Source: Alectoria sarmentosa
Lineage: Eukaryota > Ascomycota > Lecanoromycetes > Lecanorales > Parmeliaceae
DNA length: 55,198 bases
Assembly (NCBI GenBank): GCA_009733775.1
Contig: WOGZ01000229.1
Coordinates: 1-55,198, forward strand
Direction of reading: 5' to 3'
The notes under the pieces are model-generated. The model was not told the DNA's origin and did no database searches. It was given only the letters and a program-made list of their open reading frames with translations. The first letter of the stretch is position 1, and every line of letters starts with the position of its first letter. The position numbers were made by a program, and so were the translations under genes. Of the stretch, positions 25,272 to 35,725 are shown one piece after another.

Positions 25272-26133
25272 TTTTTAAAACTCTTGATATAAATTTGTCA
25301 ATTCGACATTAAAAAAGATTTGAGAAATTTTCATAATCTTGATAAAAAACCTTTTATAAAAAAGAGCTCGAAAGTTTTCGACGATTGTTTAAATAGAATT
25401 CGAATTAATTAATATACGAATAACATCGAAATGAGATTCAATTTATTTAATAACATCATCATTAAACAACATATTAAAAAATTTCAAATACACATCTAAA
25501 AAAATGAATTCATCAAAATCTCGATAATCTTTTATTTCATAATTAAATTTAATCAATCATTTAATAATTAAAGTAATGCTTTTTGAGAAAATATTATAAA
25601 AAACAAAAATCGAATTTATTTATATATATGTCATGATTATTGCTCGTGTAACAAGAAGTGCTATAATAACAATTTGAAAAAATCTTTTAAATTAATTTGA
25701 AAATAACGTGCTTGAATAATGAGAAGAATTTTTAAAATTATTAATAAAACTTAATTCGAAGAAATTGATATAAAATTTCGAATATTTTATTGAATAACGA
25801 TATATTAATTTTTTTAATAAGTTTCGAATTTTTAAACGAGAAAAAATGTTAAAAATTATCAAAATGAAATAAGATAATAATAACGAGATTTTTCTTAAAA
25901 ATGAAATCTGAGAACGATAACTTTATTAAAAGATTATTTGAAAAATCTTGAAACGATTAATAAGAAATTCTCGTACGAAAACGAGAGTAAATCACTCGAT
26001 AAAAAAAACAGATTTTAATAATGATAATGAGGTCAGAAACAATAGAATCAGAATCAAATATTATAAACGACAGATAAGAATGTAAAGATTATGATCATTT
26101 CACAAGGCCATTTGGAGTTTCTCTGATATCGTT

Positions 26134-26279
26134 AAAGATTATGAAACGAGAATTCGTAATGGGTAGAAAGGATGATGAAATCTATGAAGCAAGAGGATTC
26201 TTTTAGCAAGGATCTCCGTCAAGCACTACTAGCTATATAAGGCATAGTCGGAGAAGCCTCCCGGCAGCAACTTCCTCCT
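26134..26279 (-). repeat. Right LTR (5' LTR of element)
   Basis: 146-bp partner of 18741-18886. It is less mutated than the left copy and keeps GC-richer segments such as CACTACTAG and GGAGAAGCCTCCCGGC. CTATATAAGG at about 26232-26241 is a TATA-like motif. It is followed directly by CAAAG (26280-26284), matching the bases before the left LTR. Confidence 0.85.
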
Positions 26280-27081
26280 CAAAGAGGACGATGGATTGTC
26301 TTTATTGCGACACGGCTAACGATATTGGGTTGGTATAGGACATATTTGCCACCGTCCCTCGTCTTCTCCTCTCTGCCCTTGTTGCCCTTAAATATCCAAA
26401 GCAATGCTAGTCATCCTGGTCCAGGAAGTGATGACTGCCCTTGCGGACGATGCATTCAGTATCTGTCTGTCATGTACACTTGCCTATGATTGAGCATTCA
26501 GACTGTCGCAGTGTCAATGGGAATGGAACTTTTCCGCACTGGTAGGCTTTGTTTAGCAGTCAGAACCTCAACTACTCTAAGTTCTGTCTCACGTGTGCTG
26601 CATCATGCTGCGCAGTTGTTTCGATATCCACTGCTCGCTTGCCCTGGTATCTTGAACGGTTGTCGCTCTGTGGAGCGGCTTGTCCTTACACCTGGATAAT
26701 GCACCATGAATTTGCCTGCTGTACCAAAGTAGAGCAAAACAGCGTTCATGCTTGAATGTTAGTGAGCGGTAGCAATTTACCGCAAAATGTCTCAAAACAT
26801 CTCAGCTTGCTACAAGAAAATGACCAGCAATAGATTTCAATATAATGCATTTTCTGATTTCAGTGACTCACCACCTTGATTTGGTCTCTGTTCGAGAAAT
26901 GCATTATTTTCTTCGAGGATAAAAAGCCCTTTTCATACCTCCATCTAACATTTCTCTCAACCCACCAATCCACGCAAGATCAACTTTCAAATACCAAGCT
27001 CGCCATCTGATACCCATCTCAACCACCGCCCCAATCAAGACAGACTCTTCCATCTCGCAGAAGCCGAGGATATCAGACATC
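26280..27081 (+). other. Intergenic region, possible Cys-rich exons
   Basis: Between 26291 and 26757 the plus strand has Cys-dense segments that could be exons of a small gene: an ATG at 26291 opening MDCLYCDTANDIG, then SDDCPCGRCIQ near 26430, then NYSKFCLTCAASCCAVV and LCGAACPYTW near 26570-26690. I could not join them in one unambiguous frame. From about 26890 to 27080 the sequence has a TATA-like GGATAAAAAG and CT/CA-rich leader belonging to the next gene. Confidence 0.25.
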
Positions 27082-27933
27082 ATGCTACGCCTTCAAACCT
27101 TTCTTGCCGGCCTTGTACTCCTTCCGTCGCTTTCCCTGGCTGTTAATCCTGCTCAGGTTCCACCCAATGGGAAAGCTCGAGGCTTCATCAGCGACCTTGA
27201 AAACCTTTACCCCTCGCCGCCACTCGGAGACTGGCTGACTTCAACCATGTGCTACTGCCATGCACCTGTCCACGTCACTGAGATTTCAATGTATGAAAAG
27301 GCCCATATATTTCAACACGAATATTTCAACTTTCACTCCAACTCCACCTTCGTTTTGGACCACATATGTCTATCTCATGCACGTTTCGAAAGAGACCAAT
27401 GTGTTAGACCGAACATTGGTGGGGACAATAACGATTGGATTGGGGATTACAGTGGCACTTATACCCACAGTGGCCTTTATGTGTGCAAAAAGTTTCCCCG
27501 GACAGAAGACGAAAATACAAGACAAGGAAATTCCAAGACGAAGAGAAGTACCAGAATGAACAGGCGAAAGCTTCCGCATTGGCCTCATACTCCAACTTGT
27601 TACGGTAATTGTCCAGCTGGGCCATTTGATGAACCAGAGGAACAGTCTTCTCATCCAGATCACGATAAAGTATGTTTTGCTGTGGAGACCAATTTTTACG
27701 GGCCGAAGAAGATGGAAGTCAAGTTCAATCGGCAACGAAGAGAGTTGACCAAGGGTGGTCATCAAGGAAGGATACAGACACCTTTTGAAGAAGTCCAAAA
27801 TATCTGTGAGGATATGTGTCAAAGTAGGTTTCAGATGCCGGCGGACATGGAGATAGATGACAAAAGGGCGGAGGGGGGGAGTCGGCAGTATCTTTACACG
27901 GATATGGATGACATGTGTGACCATTGCAAGTGA
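27082..27933 (+). CDS. Secreted cysteine-rich protein, effector-like
   Basis: Single-exon gene, 283 residues. The N-terminus is a clear signal peptide (basic start, hydrophobic LAGLVLLPSLSLA, likely cleavage near residue 21). The mature part has 12 cysteines, many in close pairs (MCYCH, TCYGNC, NICEDMC, MCDHC), suggesting disulfide bonding outside the cell. A basic central segment (KTKRSTRMNRRK) could be a processing site. No domain recognised. It is preceded by a TATA-like box and CT-rich leader and lies 0.8 kb from the RIPed retrotransposon. It could be a plant- or microbe-directed effector or an extracellular structural protein; there is no direct evidence for either. Confidence 0.75.
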   Translation: MLRLQTFLAGLVLLPSLSLAVNPAQVPPNGKARGFISDLENLYPSPPLGDWLTSTMCYCHAPVHVTEISMYEKAHIFQHEYFNFHSNSTFVLDHICLSHARFERDQCVRPNIGGDNNDWIGDYSGTYTHSGLYVCKKFPRTEDENTRQGNSKTKRSTRMNRRKLPHWPHTPTCYGNCPAGPFDEPEEQSSHPDHDKVCFAVETNFYGPKKMEVKFNRQRRELTKGGHQGRIQTPFEEVQNICEDMCQSRFQMPADMEIDDKRAEGGSRQYLYTDMDDMCDHCK

Positions 27934-29390
27934 TCGGCAAGTGAGATGGTAGAAGGGTTGGAGGATTCAAAATCCTTTCCGCTTCCACTGTGGCAACAGG
28001 AACTCGGCATTGGCTTGTTTAGCATATGATATTTTCGGGAGGGATTCGGTTTCTCATGCATCATTGATCGTTCTACTTTATTCTGCGGATGCGCAGAGTA
28101 TACTTGAGGGAGGAGAGTTGATCTTGACCTCGGCCCAGGATTTCATACCCAAACTGGTTTAGGCTAGAGTAATTTTAGGCAAACCAATCATCTTTTCTCC
28201 GTCTCTCCCAGCCATCCGAACATTTGCAACTCATCGACCCTTCACTGTCAGCATGCGGATATACTTCCCTCTTGAGTCGAGGCAGTTGCCACGACTCGGT
28301 GCCCCGAATGGAAGTTCCATGGCCATGGCTTTGACAGGTATTGTTGGGGGCGACAAAACAGTCTTGGTTCTACACTCAGCACGACCTCTATGACGAAAGT
28401 ATTGAAGAGGGTTTCTACCGTTCAGGATGTCTATGAATGTTTGAGCCATACGTACTGCCGGAGATTACACTTGTCATCTTATCCCAGAGCGGAGGATTTA
28501 AACGCCAGGGGAAGGTGATAGTGGTACATCAGCCGTGTCTCATGTTTCGCCGTCCCGCTTCTCTACTCACCAGAAACTTTCAAAATACCTATCCGCCTCA
28601 ACATGTTCCACCCTTGCAGCTAAATTATCTACTTTCGAAAGATCCTCGAGCAGGTAGAGTATCTCCCTCTTGTGTTCTTGTGCGATGCTTTACACGTATC
28701 CATTCCTGATATACTTGTCACCCCTGCAGTCCTCCGCGAGAGCCCATCGGGTTCGCTCTCTGCGTTTGGACTTGTCAACCGAATTTGCATGCATGATCTA
28801 TATTTCGGGATTGTTTCTTACGGTCTATGCTCCGCCGCATCCTGATTTGTCGGACCATGGCCGTTTTTGGCTCGGGGTCCTTGGACCGCACCTGTCCGTG
28901 AGTCTGGATCTATTCTTCATTGGTCTAAATGGTCACGATGCATGAAACATCGGAGCCAAACGTTTTCTATCGCATCGGGCGGCGGTAAATTAGTACCTGG
29001 TATCTTTCTTCATGAAGTATAGGATGCTGCCATTCTCATATCGAGCGATATCTATTCATTCGCAGGACTTATGGCTACTGCTTTGGTCTACAATCTTTCA
29101 GGATCCAACCCATCCCTTAATCTCCCAATCAAAGAACGGTAGGGTTACTTTGGCCTTCCCGTTGGAGGTCTGCAGGATGACTGATGCTCGCCGATGATCT
29201 ATAAACGTTCAAGTTCTCCCAGTACTGCATGACAAGCTTGTCTTACACGCCTCCCACGCTCTTTGAACTGTACGGTAAGGGTGTCTTGCCCGATTCCACT
29301 CTTTACTCGCATCTTTCGCTCTTTCTCTTCAAAACTTTATTTCTCAACAATCGTTCTCTTCTGTTGTTCAGCTGCACATATCGTACTATC
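27934..29390. other. Intergenic region
   Basis: No gene supported. Short open frames at 28437-28945 have no domain, signal peptide or splice context. The last ~120 bases contain CT-rich leader sequence before the mannanase start. Confidence 0.5.
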
Positions 29391-30821
29391 ATGCTCTCCC
29401 ATCTTCGCCAAGCTGCCTGCCTCGCTGCATCTATAGCCCTTTTCACTTTTGCAAACGCCCAGTTCGTGATTACAAACGGGCTACAATTCGAGCTAAATGG
29501 GAAACCATACTCATTCGCGGGTGCCAATTCATGGACTAGTAAGGTGTTTAAGCGATGACCATATGGCTGTACTTACTTTTTACAGTTGGTGCTACAGATC
29601 AAGGCTTCATCCCTGATGCCATCAAAGCTGCCCAGGATATAGGGTACACAGTAATCAGGTTAGGCTCGTATAGATGATAATGAATCACGCTGAGATATTT
29701 TAGGGTCGCAGCTTGGATCATGAAAGATCCATCGAACAATCTTCTAGGAAGCTGGGGTAGCGACGGCGAAGTCTGGTATCAGCTGTGGGAGAACGGCCAG
29801 CCAAATCTCAACACCGGTGCCAATGGTCTAGCATTATTAGATAGTGCCATCCAACAGGCCGAAGCCGCCGGCATCCAATTCATCATGTGTTTGGTCAAGT
29901 GCGCCTCCCGCAGAGAATTCGATACCGTTCAAGCTAACAATCGAAGCGAATGGCCCAATTATGGAGGTCAAATTGACTACGTCAACAACCTACTAGGTGA
30001 CGGACACTCGCAAGCAGAATTCTATACCAACCCAACCGTCGTCAACGCCTTCAAGAACTATGTGAGCGAAATCGTCACGAGATACAAAGACTCCCCCGCA
30101 GTCTTCGCATGGGAGCTCGCCAACGAAGTATAAAACCCAACCCTGTATTCCTACCACAGCCTGACCAATTCTCAGGCCAGATGCCAAGAACCCGAATGCA
30201 ACGGCAGCCAAGTCCTGACCAATTGGGCCGACGATATAAGCCAATACATCAAATCGCTCGACTCCAACCACCTCGTCACCTTTGGCGGATACGGCTACTT
30301 CAACGACGGCACCGGCGCCAACAATTGGGATTTCAACTACGACGGCGCCTCGGGCGAAGACTTCGCCGCCATTCTCGACCTGCAGAATATCGACCTTGGC
30401 ACCTTTCATCTCTACACCGACGACAACGGGTGACTCTCCCCCTTTATAATCCCCACCTCCCATCCCACAATCCCGTCACTCACTAACCCCCCCCCCCGAT
30501 CCTAGTCCCACAGGCCCATCTTATGGCCTTCAATGGCTCAAAGACCACAACGACGCCTGCGCCGCGGCGAATAAACCCTGCGTGCTCGAAGAGCTCGGCG
30601 TGGATCGGAATAACCTCAATGTTGGGGACGTCATGAGTCTGTATCAGAACTACATCCTCTCGAGCGGAGCGCAGGCGATCCAAGGAAGTATGGACTGGTC
30701 GAGTCTCTACGTCGACGCCGCGTGTCCGAGCCCGCTGGACCCGTATGCGATTTGCGCTTCCGATGCGTTTTATGGGCAGGTCGTGACGGAGTTTGTGCCG
30801 GCTATGGCGGGGAAGGCGTGA
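29391..30821 (+). CDS. Secreted GH5 endo-1,4-beta-mannanase
   Basis: Extracellular enzyme cutting beta-1,4-mannan backbones of plant hemicellulose. Exons 29391-29538, 29586-29658, 29704-30127, 30176-30429 and 30506-30821 give 404 residues. Each intron keeps phase (45-76 nt). The signal peptide ends at FTFANA before QFV. Subfamily 7 marks: FELNGKPYSFAGANSW near the start, VIRVAAW, the acid/base Glu in AWELANE (residue 215) and the nucleophile Glu in VLEELG (about 329). The splice at 30128-30175 removes an in-frame TAA that would otherwise follow the catalytic motif; the intron has a CTGAC branch point and CAG acceptor. Intron 4 carries an 11-C run. No carbohydrate-binding module. Confidence 0.93.
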
Positions 30822-31155
30822 TTGCTGGAATTGGAAATTTGTAATGTTTTTGGTGGTGAGGACCATACTGTCTTCGTAATTTTTGTATATATTTTCCACT
30901 TTTTTTATTGTACACCATTCCAACCCACAGCCACGCAGCCCAGCAAAACTCATATATACAGACTCAATCGCATCTTCCAACCTTGCTACTCTGCTAAGCC
31001 AGCGCTTTTTTTCAGCTTCTTGTCTACATTGCCCTCTCCCCTTCTGGTGCACCATTCCAACCCACTGCCAGACAGCCCAGTAAACTGCAACCCCAGCCAA
31101 ACTATCCAACCCTACCCTTTCCAATCCCCCACCCCCTCTCAACCCGAGCCATACC
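30822..31155. other. Convergent 3' spacer
   Basis: Lies between the mannanase (+) and the secreted unknown (-). It contains two related segments, near 30900-30950 and 31045-31085, each with ACACCATTCCAACCCAC or CACCATTCCAACCCAC followed by CAG-rich words, a short local duplication. No gene. Confidence 0.5.
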
Positions 31156-32730
31156 TCACTGCACCGCTACCGACGCATTCCTCCCACCGCTCTCCACCTC
31201 CAAATCCATATCCTTCAGGCCGACCACCAGATGCCCATACAAGCCTGATGAATGCACCCGTCACCACATCAACCTTTTTCATTTTAAAAATAAACAAATT
31301 GCACACATGAGTGTAGAAAAAAGGACACGGAGATGACGTCGAGATTTTTGCTTCCTTGCCGTAAACAAGAGGTGAGGCGGAGAGAAGAGCCAAGCCCATA
31401 CAAAAAGTTGGGAGGTGAGGTGAAGAGCGAAGCCCATACGAAAGGAGGTAGATAGATAAATAGCCAAAAGCCATACAAAAGTCGGGAGGTAAGGTGAATA
31501 GCCAAGCCCATGTAAAAGTCGGTCGGTGGAGGGATATGGCGACAGCAAAAGAGTGACAGGCAATAAAAAGAAAAAGAAGAAGGAAAATAGAGCTTAGTAA
31601 CTCACCATTCCCAACCGCCATGCCCGCCTTGCCCTTGGAAATGCACAAGGCCTCCACGGCGCTGGCCGCGGCCCAGAGCTTGTAGAAATCGCACACGTCG
31701 GGCGTGGAAACGGTGTCGATAGTCTATCATTTCGACGTCAGCCCTTCCTTCCTTCTTCATCTCCCCTCTATATCCCAAATCCCGACCATAAACCCTCGCA
31801 AACAAGAAGAAGAAGAAGAAGAAGAAGAAGAAAACCCCACATACAACGCCGCACCTGCCCCCCCCTTCCCCCTTTCCCCCCGCCGTCCTGACCCACGGCA
31901 CCACCACATCCGCCAACACGTCGTCCAGGGGACCGAACCGGACCTGTTCCCCCGCAACGGGCATGGCGTCGATGACGTCGCGACACGAAGCCCACGGCGG
32001 GCCCGTGCCCGGTCCGAAGCAGTGGACACGGGGCCGGTAGGGCGTCACTCTGAGCGCCAGATTACCGTGGTCGCCCAGCCCGCCCGCGACGCCGCCGAGG
32101 GAGGGGGTGCCTTGGACGCAGACGGCGATGAGGGAGCGGGCGTGGGATTTGAGCAGGGAGGGGGCGATGGTGTCGGAGCGGGAGGAGGCCGAGTGGGATA
32201 TGTCGAGGGCGCAGAGGGCGTCGGCTGTGGAGGAAGGGGACGTTTGTCAATTGCGTTTGGGCGGGGAGAGGGGGAGGGGGAGACGTACAGCTGTAGATGC
32301 GGATTGGGAGGACAGCATCCCAGAACGTATGACCGGGTGCTTCCGTATCCCTGTCCCCGTACGTTTTCGGCACCGTGGCGCCGTCCATGCGGTCGTATGC
32401 TTCGAGGCAGCTGGCGACGCGGAGGTTGCGGCCGTAGCGTTGGCCGTTGCAGACAATGTTCGGGGTTGTCAGTGAGGAGGTATTTGTTGATTGTGTCGTA
32501 TCTGTTGTAGGGGCGGAAAAGGCGTTGTAGGGGAACGAGGTATCACCACCCGGGGGCGTGGAGTTGAGTCGAGTGTTTGTGATGGTGCTGTTTATTTTTG
32601 AGGATGGGAGTAGAAGAACTGGTTGGTTTGAATTGTTGTCGTTTGGAGGAGTAGCAGGGATGAGTATGCTGGCTGTGAAGAGAGGAGTTAGGAGGAATTC
32701 GAAGAGGAGTGGCTTGGGAAAGAGAAACAT
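31156..32730 (-). CDS. Secreted fungal protein of unknown function
   Basis: Exons, in transcription order, are 32730-32289, 32224-31893, 31723-31606 and 31244-31156 (326 residues), all phase-consistent. The N-terminus is hydrophobic (LLFEFLLTPLFTASILIPA), a likely signal peptide, then a Ser/Thr/Asn-rich low-complexity region. The conserved part has paired cysteines: VCNG, ASCLEAY, DALCALDI, AVCVQGT, HCFGPG, ASCRD, DVCDFYKLW and EALCISKGK. It ends GLYGHLVVGLKD. This layout is one I know from secreted proteins common in plant-associated and saprotrophic ascomycetes, with no assigned function. The third intron (361 nt) contains a four-unit repeat and the second (169 nt) a GAA/TTC microsatellite, both far longer than neighbouring introns. 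Confidence 0.75.
31370..31525. repeat. Four-unit intronic repeat (~37 bp)
   Basis: Four imperfect units of 34-41 bases, each with an AAGCCCATAC- or AAGCCATAC-type word followed by a GGGAGGTGAGGTGAA-like segment. They lie wholly inside the last intron of the secreted-protein gene. Confidence 0.65.
31804..31831. repeat. AAG/CTT trinucleotide microsatellite
   Basis: About nine uninterrupted AAG units within the second intron of the secreted-protein gene (31724-31892). On the transcribed strand it is a CTT tract that could act as a polypyrimidine stretch. Confidence 0.85.
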
Positions 32731-33172
32731 TGTTTGAGAAGGTGATGGAGCACGTGTCCAGCAAATCTCCCTGGGAATGACAAGGGGGCAGGAAGAGAAG
32801 GCGAAATAGCATTTGCGGGCACCAATCCAATGATTTGCTGCGTCTAAAGAAATAAGAGGACCGCATGTTGGCGGGTGAATGCACTTTCACAGCGGCAAGA
32901 TATAGACGAAACGCCAGTCTTGATGCGCGTTGGTGTTCTGATCTAGGGTCCTTAAGCCCATGTATTATCTGTAAAGGTCTGAAAGGCAGGAAGGGTTAAT
33001 GATATACATGGTAAGAAGCAAATGTGCTCGTGGGAATACCGCCATGTGAGCCCGAGAATCAAACGCCTCGATATGACCAGACTCATTTCCGTGAGTGTGT
33101 AGTATTATCATGTCCAATACCATGCTCCGTACTCCAAGCGCCGCAGTCGCTCCAATTTCACCTCAGACGGCA
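32731..33172. other. Intergenic region
   Basis: Promoter side of the secreted unknown and 3' side of the large disordered protein. No gene seen. Confidence 0.5.
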
Positions 33173-35725
33173 TCACCTCCATCTTCCGGCTTTGCTACCT
33201 ACTTTGCTTTGTTCCTCATCTTCCTCTTCAACTGGCGCAGGTGTCCTTCTCTCCGTCCGCCTCTTGTGCCTCCTATGTCTGCTCGAACTGACATTTGACG
33301 CCGAATCATCAGGTGCAATCTCCGACATTCCATCGTCAATCCCATCATCCGTCTCGCTCTCCCAAGCCCTGTGTCCTTCACCCATATAACTAGCCGGAGT
33401 ACCCATCCTCGAATCCAGGTCGAAGATACCCCTTCTTTGATTCGCTTGAGCGAGGCCTGCTCCGCGCTCTCGAAGGGCTTGACGGACAGATTCGGCCTTG
33501 TAGTGTAGAGCTTCAAAGGCGTGCTCAAGATGATCCATTGAGAGAAAGATCTCGCGCTCGACTTCGGCCAAGACGGCGATTTCGGTTTCTTCATCGAGAG
33601 CCACAGGGGCACCGGCAGTCGCGGGCGTTTGGCCGCGAGTAAAGGGTGTAGGACCTCTGGATGGGGGTATTGAAGGCGTCATGCGTGCTGGATAAGAACT
33701 TCGAGATGCACCGCGGGAAGGTGGAGCAGGAGTAGGAATGACAGGATGATCATCAGCACCGCTTCGAAGAAAGCCATCAAAGCGACCAGAAGTGAGAATG
33801 TCCCATTCGGGGTCACTAATGGCGGCTAGAGTGGCGAGGACGTTGTGTAGTGCGGGATTATTCAAGAGGTACATTGCAGATTCAGGATCTCGTGGAGGTT
33901 TCGCCAAGCGGTATAGCCGTTGAATGGCAAGCCCAGTCTTTTGTAGTAACTCGGACCTGGGACTGATTGATGCTGCCGCTGCCTCGGATGGCGCTGAAGG
34001 TGGTCTGCTTGGCTGTACTCCAGTCAAAGACAAGAAAATAGATCGTTGTTCGGGCTCAAGACGTGTCAGCATAGCGAATGTCAGTGTTTCATCATCGACA
34101 TCTTGGGGAGGACTGGACGGTTGCTGTGGTTGATTGTCAAGCCATTGATCCACAGATATCTTGGTCTTCTTTGACTGTCGAATGTAGTGGTCTCGGAATT
34201 CTTCAGGAACATCGACATCCAACTTTTGCATAGGAACGTGGTCAAGAGTAGAAATTCCCAGACCAGTTTGTGTAGAGTCCATCACGAAAGCAGGCCATTG
34301 TGGTAGTTCCTGCCTTCCGCATACGTATTCCAAGATTTCGCCCCAACTAACACCTCGTTTGTCTTCGAGTTCGATTTCAGAGGGTGGGGACATCTGACAC
34401 AGGACGCATGTGCAAGTCTCGGATGAGATGTCTCTTGCAAAGACAGCTTCTAATCGATCAAGGAGCCGACGCGCAACAGAGCGATATCCTGTAGCCACAG
34501 CCAACGATCCACTACGAGTTATGACTTTGGTGTAGTCTTCAAGTACTTTGCTCAGAGGACCAAAGAATTTTTCGGCTTGCGCAGCTATGGTGGGAACTGG
34601 AAGGGTGTGTGTAGGTAGCCCAGCGCCCAGGAGACTTCTGGGCACACTTTGCGGCAGACCTCCATTTTGCATCAGATAGTCAACTCTGGGCATTGGAAGT
34701 TGGAGAGGTGGAGGAGGTGGAGGCGGCATTGGCGATTCTCCCAGTGCGCTCGCTAACCCATAATCATTGGGCGTAGAGAGAACAGGCGTTTCTTTCCTGG
34801 TAGAAGGAAATTGTGGTTCCGCGATTGTCGGTGTTCTGGGTGACGAATCAGGGTCGGTAGCTGGAGATGAATCACAATCTGCGAGGGGCGATCGTTGTAC
34901 TTTTGTTTGATTTGGCGCGACTGAGGTTGTGTCGGAGTCGTTGGTTGAGCCCTTGCTTGCATCGCTCTTGACGACCGAGTGAGTAGAAGACGCTGACCTG
35001 CGGAGGCTCATGGTTGATGCTGATTCCGTCACGATCTTTGGTTTAAGCTTCGAAGGTGTGTTGGTTTTTGAGCTCTTTGCAGACCTTGTAGGCTTGTCCT
35101 CTTTTCCAAATTCGCGCACGCTGGTCCTTGATCTGGATGGTATTAGCCGATCCTTTTCTCGATCACTGGCGCTGGAGCCTGCTCGGCCAAGCTTCCTCTT
35201 CAAATCATCGGCATGCTTTTGTAGATCGGTACCCTTGCGCTCTTTCTTGACAGTATCACCCTTGGCCTTGGCCATTGTGACTTTTTGATCCATTGTCGTC
35301 TCAGGTGGACTTGGGGGCGCCCGGTGTGGTGGAGGTAGGTTGGAAGTATCATTGAGTTTCGCTCCATCCCCCGAATCCTTCCCTCGGTCTATGTCGGTAG
35401 GATCTGGGGTATAGTAGCTCGTCCTGGGGTTGACAACATTCTCCCTGCTCCCAACCGACTCTTTACTGTGTGCCTTGGAGAATGATGGATATGCCAAGCT
35501 TGTCTTGCTTGTAAGAGGCACATCTGTTTGATGTATTTCCAATTCTGGCAAGGGCATTGATGCTCTCCGTGGTTTGGGAGCTGGTGACGCGTTGATGGAC
35601 CTACGCTCTGTGGAAGCTTTGTCGACTTTGCGAGATGATCGTCTAGATTTGTGTCTCGACCTTTCCTTTGATCTTGGTGTATCTGGATCCCTCTCTCTTC
35701 CTTTGTCTGTTACTTTTGAAGGCAT
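33173..35725 (-). CDS. Large, mostly disordered conserved-looking protein
   Basis: 850 residues, one exon, starting at the ATG at 35725. The first ~330 residues are Ser/Pro/Lys/Arg-rich and probably disordered, with RSKERSRHKSRRSSRK-type basic clusters suggesting nuclear location. A proline run follows (PPPPPPPLQLP). A folded central part (about 380-560) has SLAVATGYRSVARRLLDRLE, a CTCVLCQ motif and SWGEILEYVCGRQELPQWP, then DVPEEFRDHY and a LTFAMLTRLEPEQR helix. A second helical segment contains EREIFLSMDHLEHAFEALH. The tail is charged, with RHRRHKRRTERR. I recall similar architecture in other Pezizomycotina, where some databases carry a DNA-glycosylase label, but I see no glycosylase fold here and assign no function. 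Confidence 0.8.
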   Translation of the reverse strand: MPSKVTDKGRERDPDTPRSKERSRHKSRRSSRKVDKASTERRSINASPAPKPRRASMPLPELEIHQTDVPLTSKTSLAYPSFSKAHSKESVGSRENVVNPRTSYYTPDPTDIDRGKDSGDGAKLNDTSNLPPPHRAPPSPPETTMDQKVTMAKAKGDTVKKERKGTDLQKHADDLKRKLGRAGSSASDREKDRLIPSRSRTSVREFGKEDKPTRSAKSSKTNTPSKLKPKIVTESASTMSLRRSASSTHSVVKSDASKGSTNDSDTTSVAPNQTKVQRSPLADCDSSPATDPDSSPRTPTIAEPQFPSTRKETPVLSTPNDYGLASALGESPMPPPPPPPLQLPMPRVDYLMQNGGLPQSVPRSLLGAGLPTHTLPVPTIAAQAEKFFGPLSKVLEDYTKVITRSGSLAVATGYRSVARRLLDRLEAVFARDISSETCTCVLCQMSPPSEIELEDKRGVSWGEILEYVCGRQELPQWPAFVMDSTQTGLGISTLDHVPMQKLDVDVPEEFRDHYIRQSKKTKISVDQWLDNQPQQPSSPPQDVDDETLTFAMLTRLEPEQRSIFLSLTGVQPSRPPSAPSEAAAASISPRSELLQKTGLAIQRLYRLAKPPRDPESAMYLLNNPALHNVLATLAAISDPEWDILTSGRFDGFLRSGADDHPVIPTPAPPSRGASRSSYPARMTPSIPPSRGPTPFTRGQTPATAGAPVALDEETEIAVLAEVEREIFLSMDHLEHAFEALHYKAESVRQALRERGAGLAQANQRRGIFDLDSRMGTPASYMGEGHRAWESETDDGIDDGMSEIAPDDSASNVSSSRHRRHKRRTERRTPAPVEEEDEEQSKVGSKAGRWR

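Larger units (their letters stand above)
18741..26279 (-). mobile_element. RIP-inactivated Ty3/gypsy-type LTR retrotransposon
   Basis: A 7.54-kb element bounded by 146-bp direct repeats (LTRs) that align without gaps. The interior is very AT-rich with stops in all frames. Three minus-strand remnants appear in the order expected for a Ty3/gypsy element: gag-like (25008-25271), reverse transcriptase box (about 21.88-21.99 kb) and RNase H-like (about 21.15-21.22 kb). The 5' LTR is therefore the right-hand copy. The sequence just inside it on the minus strand contains GATATCAGAG, three bases after the LTR, resembling a tRNA primer-binding site with a G-to-A change. A 5-bp CAAAG flanks both outer ends. 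The two LTRs differ only by transitions, the mark of RIP. The element is dead; no intact open reading frame remains. Confidence 0.88.

Noticed and set aside
18887..26133. Mitochondrial or other organellar DNA insertion because of very high AT content
   Set aside because: Flanking LTRs, a target duplication, all-transition LTR differences and retrotransposon motifs explain it as a RIPed element.
30125..30133. Premature stop in the mannanase after the ELANE motif
   Set aside because: A GTATAA donor, CTGAC branch point and CAG acceptor remove 30128-30175 and restore the family sequence in frame.
31704..32510. 268-codon plus-strand open frame
   Set aside because: It is the antisense of the GC-rich exon of the secreted unknown protein; its composition is low-complexity Gly/Arg/Glu.
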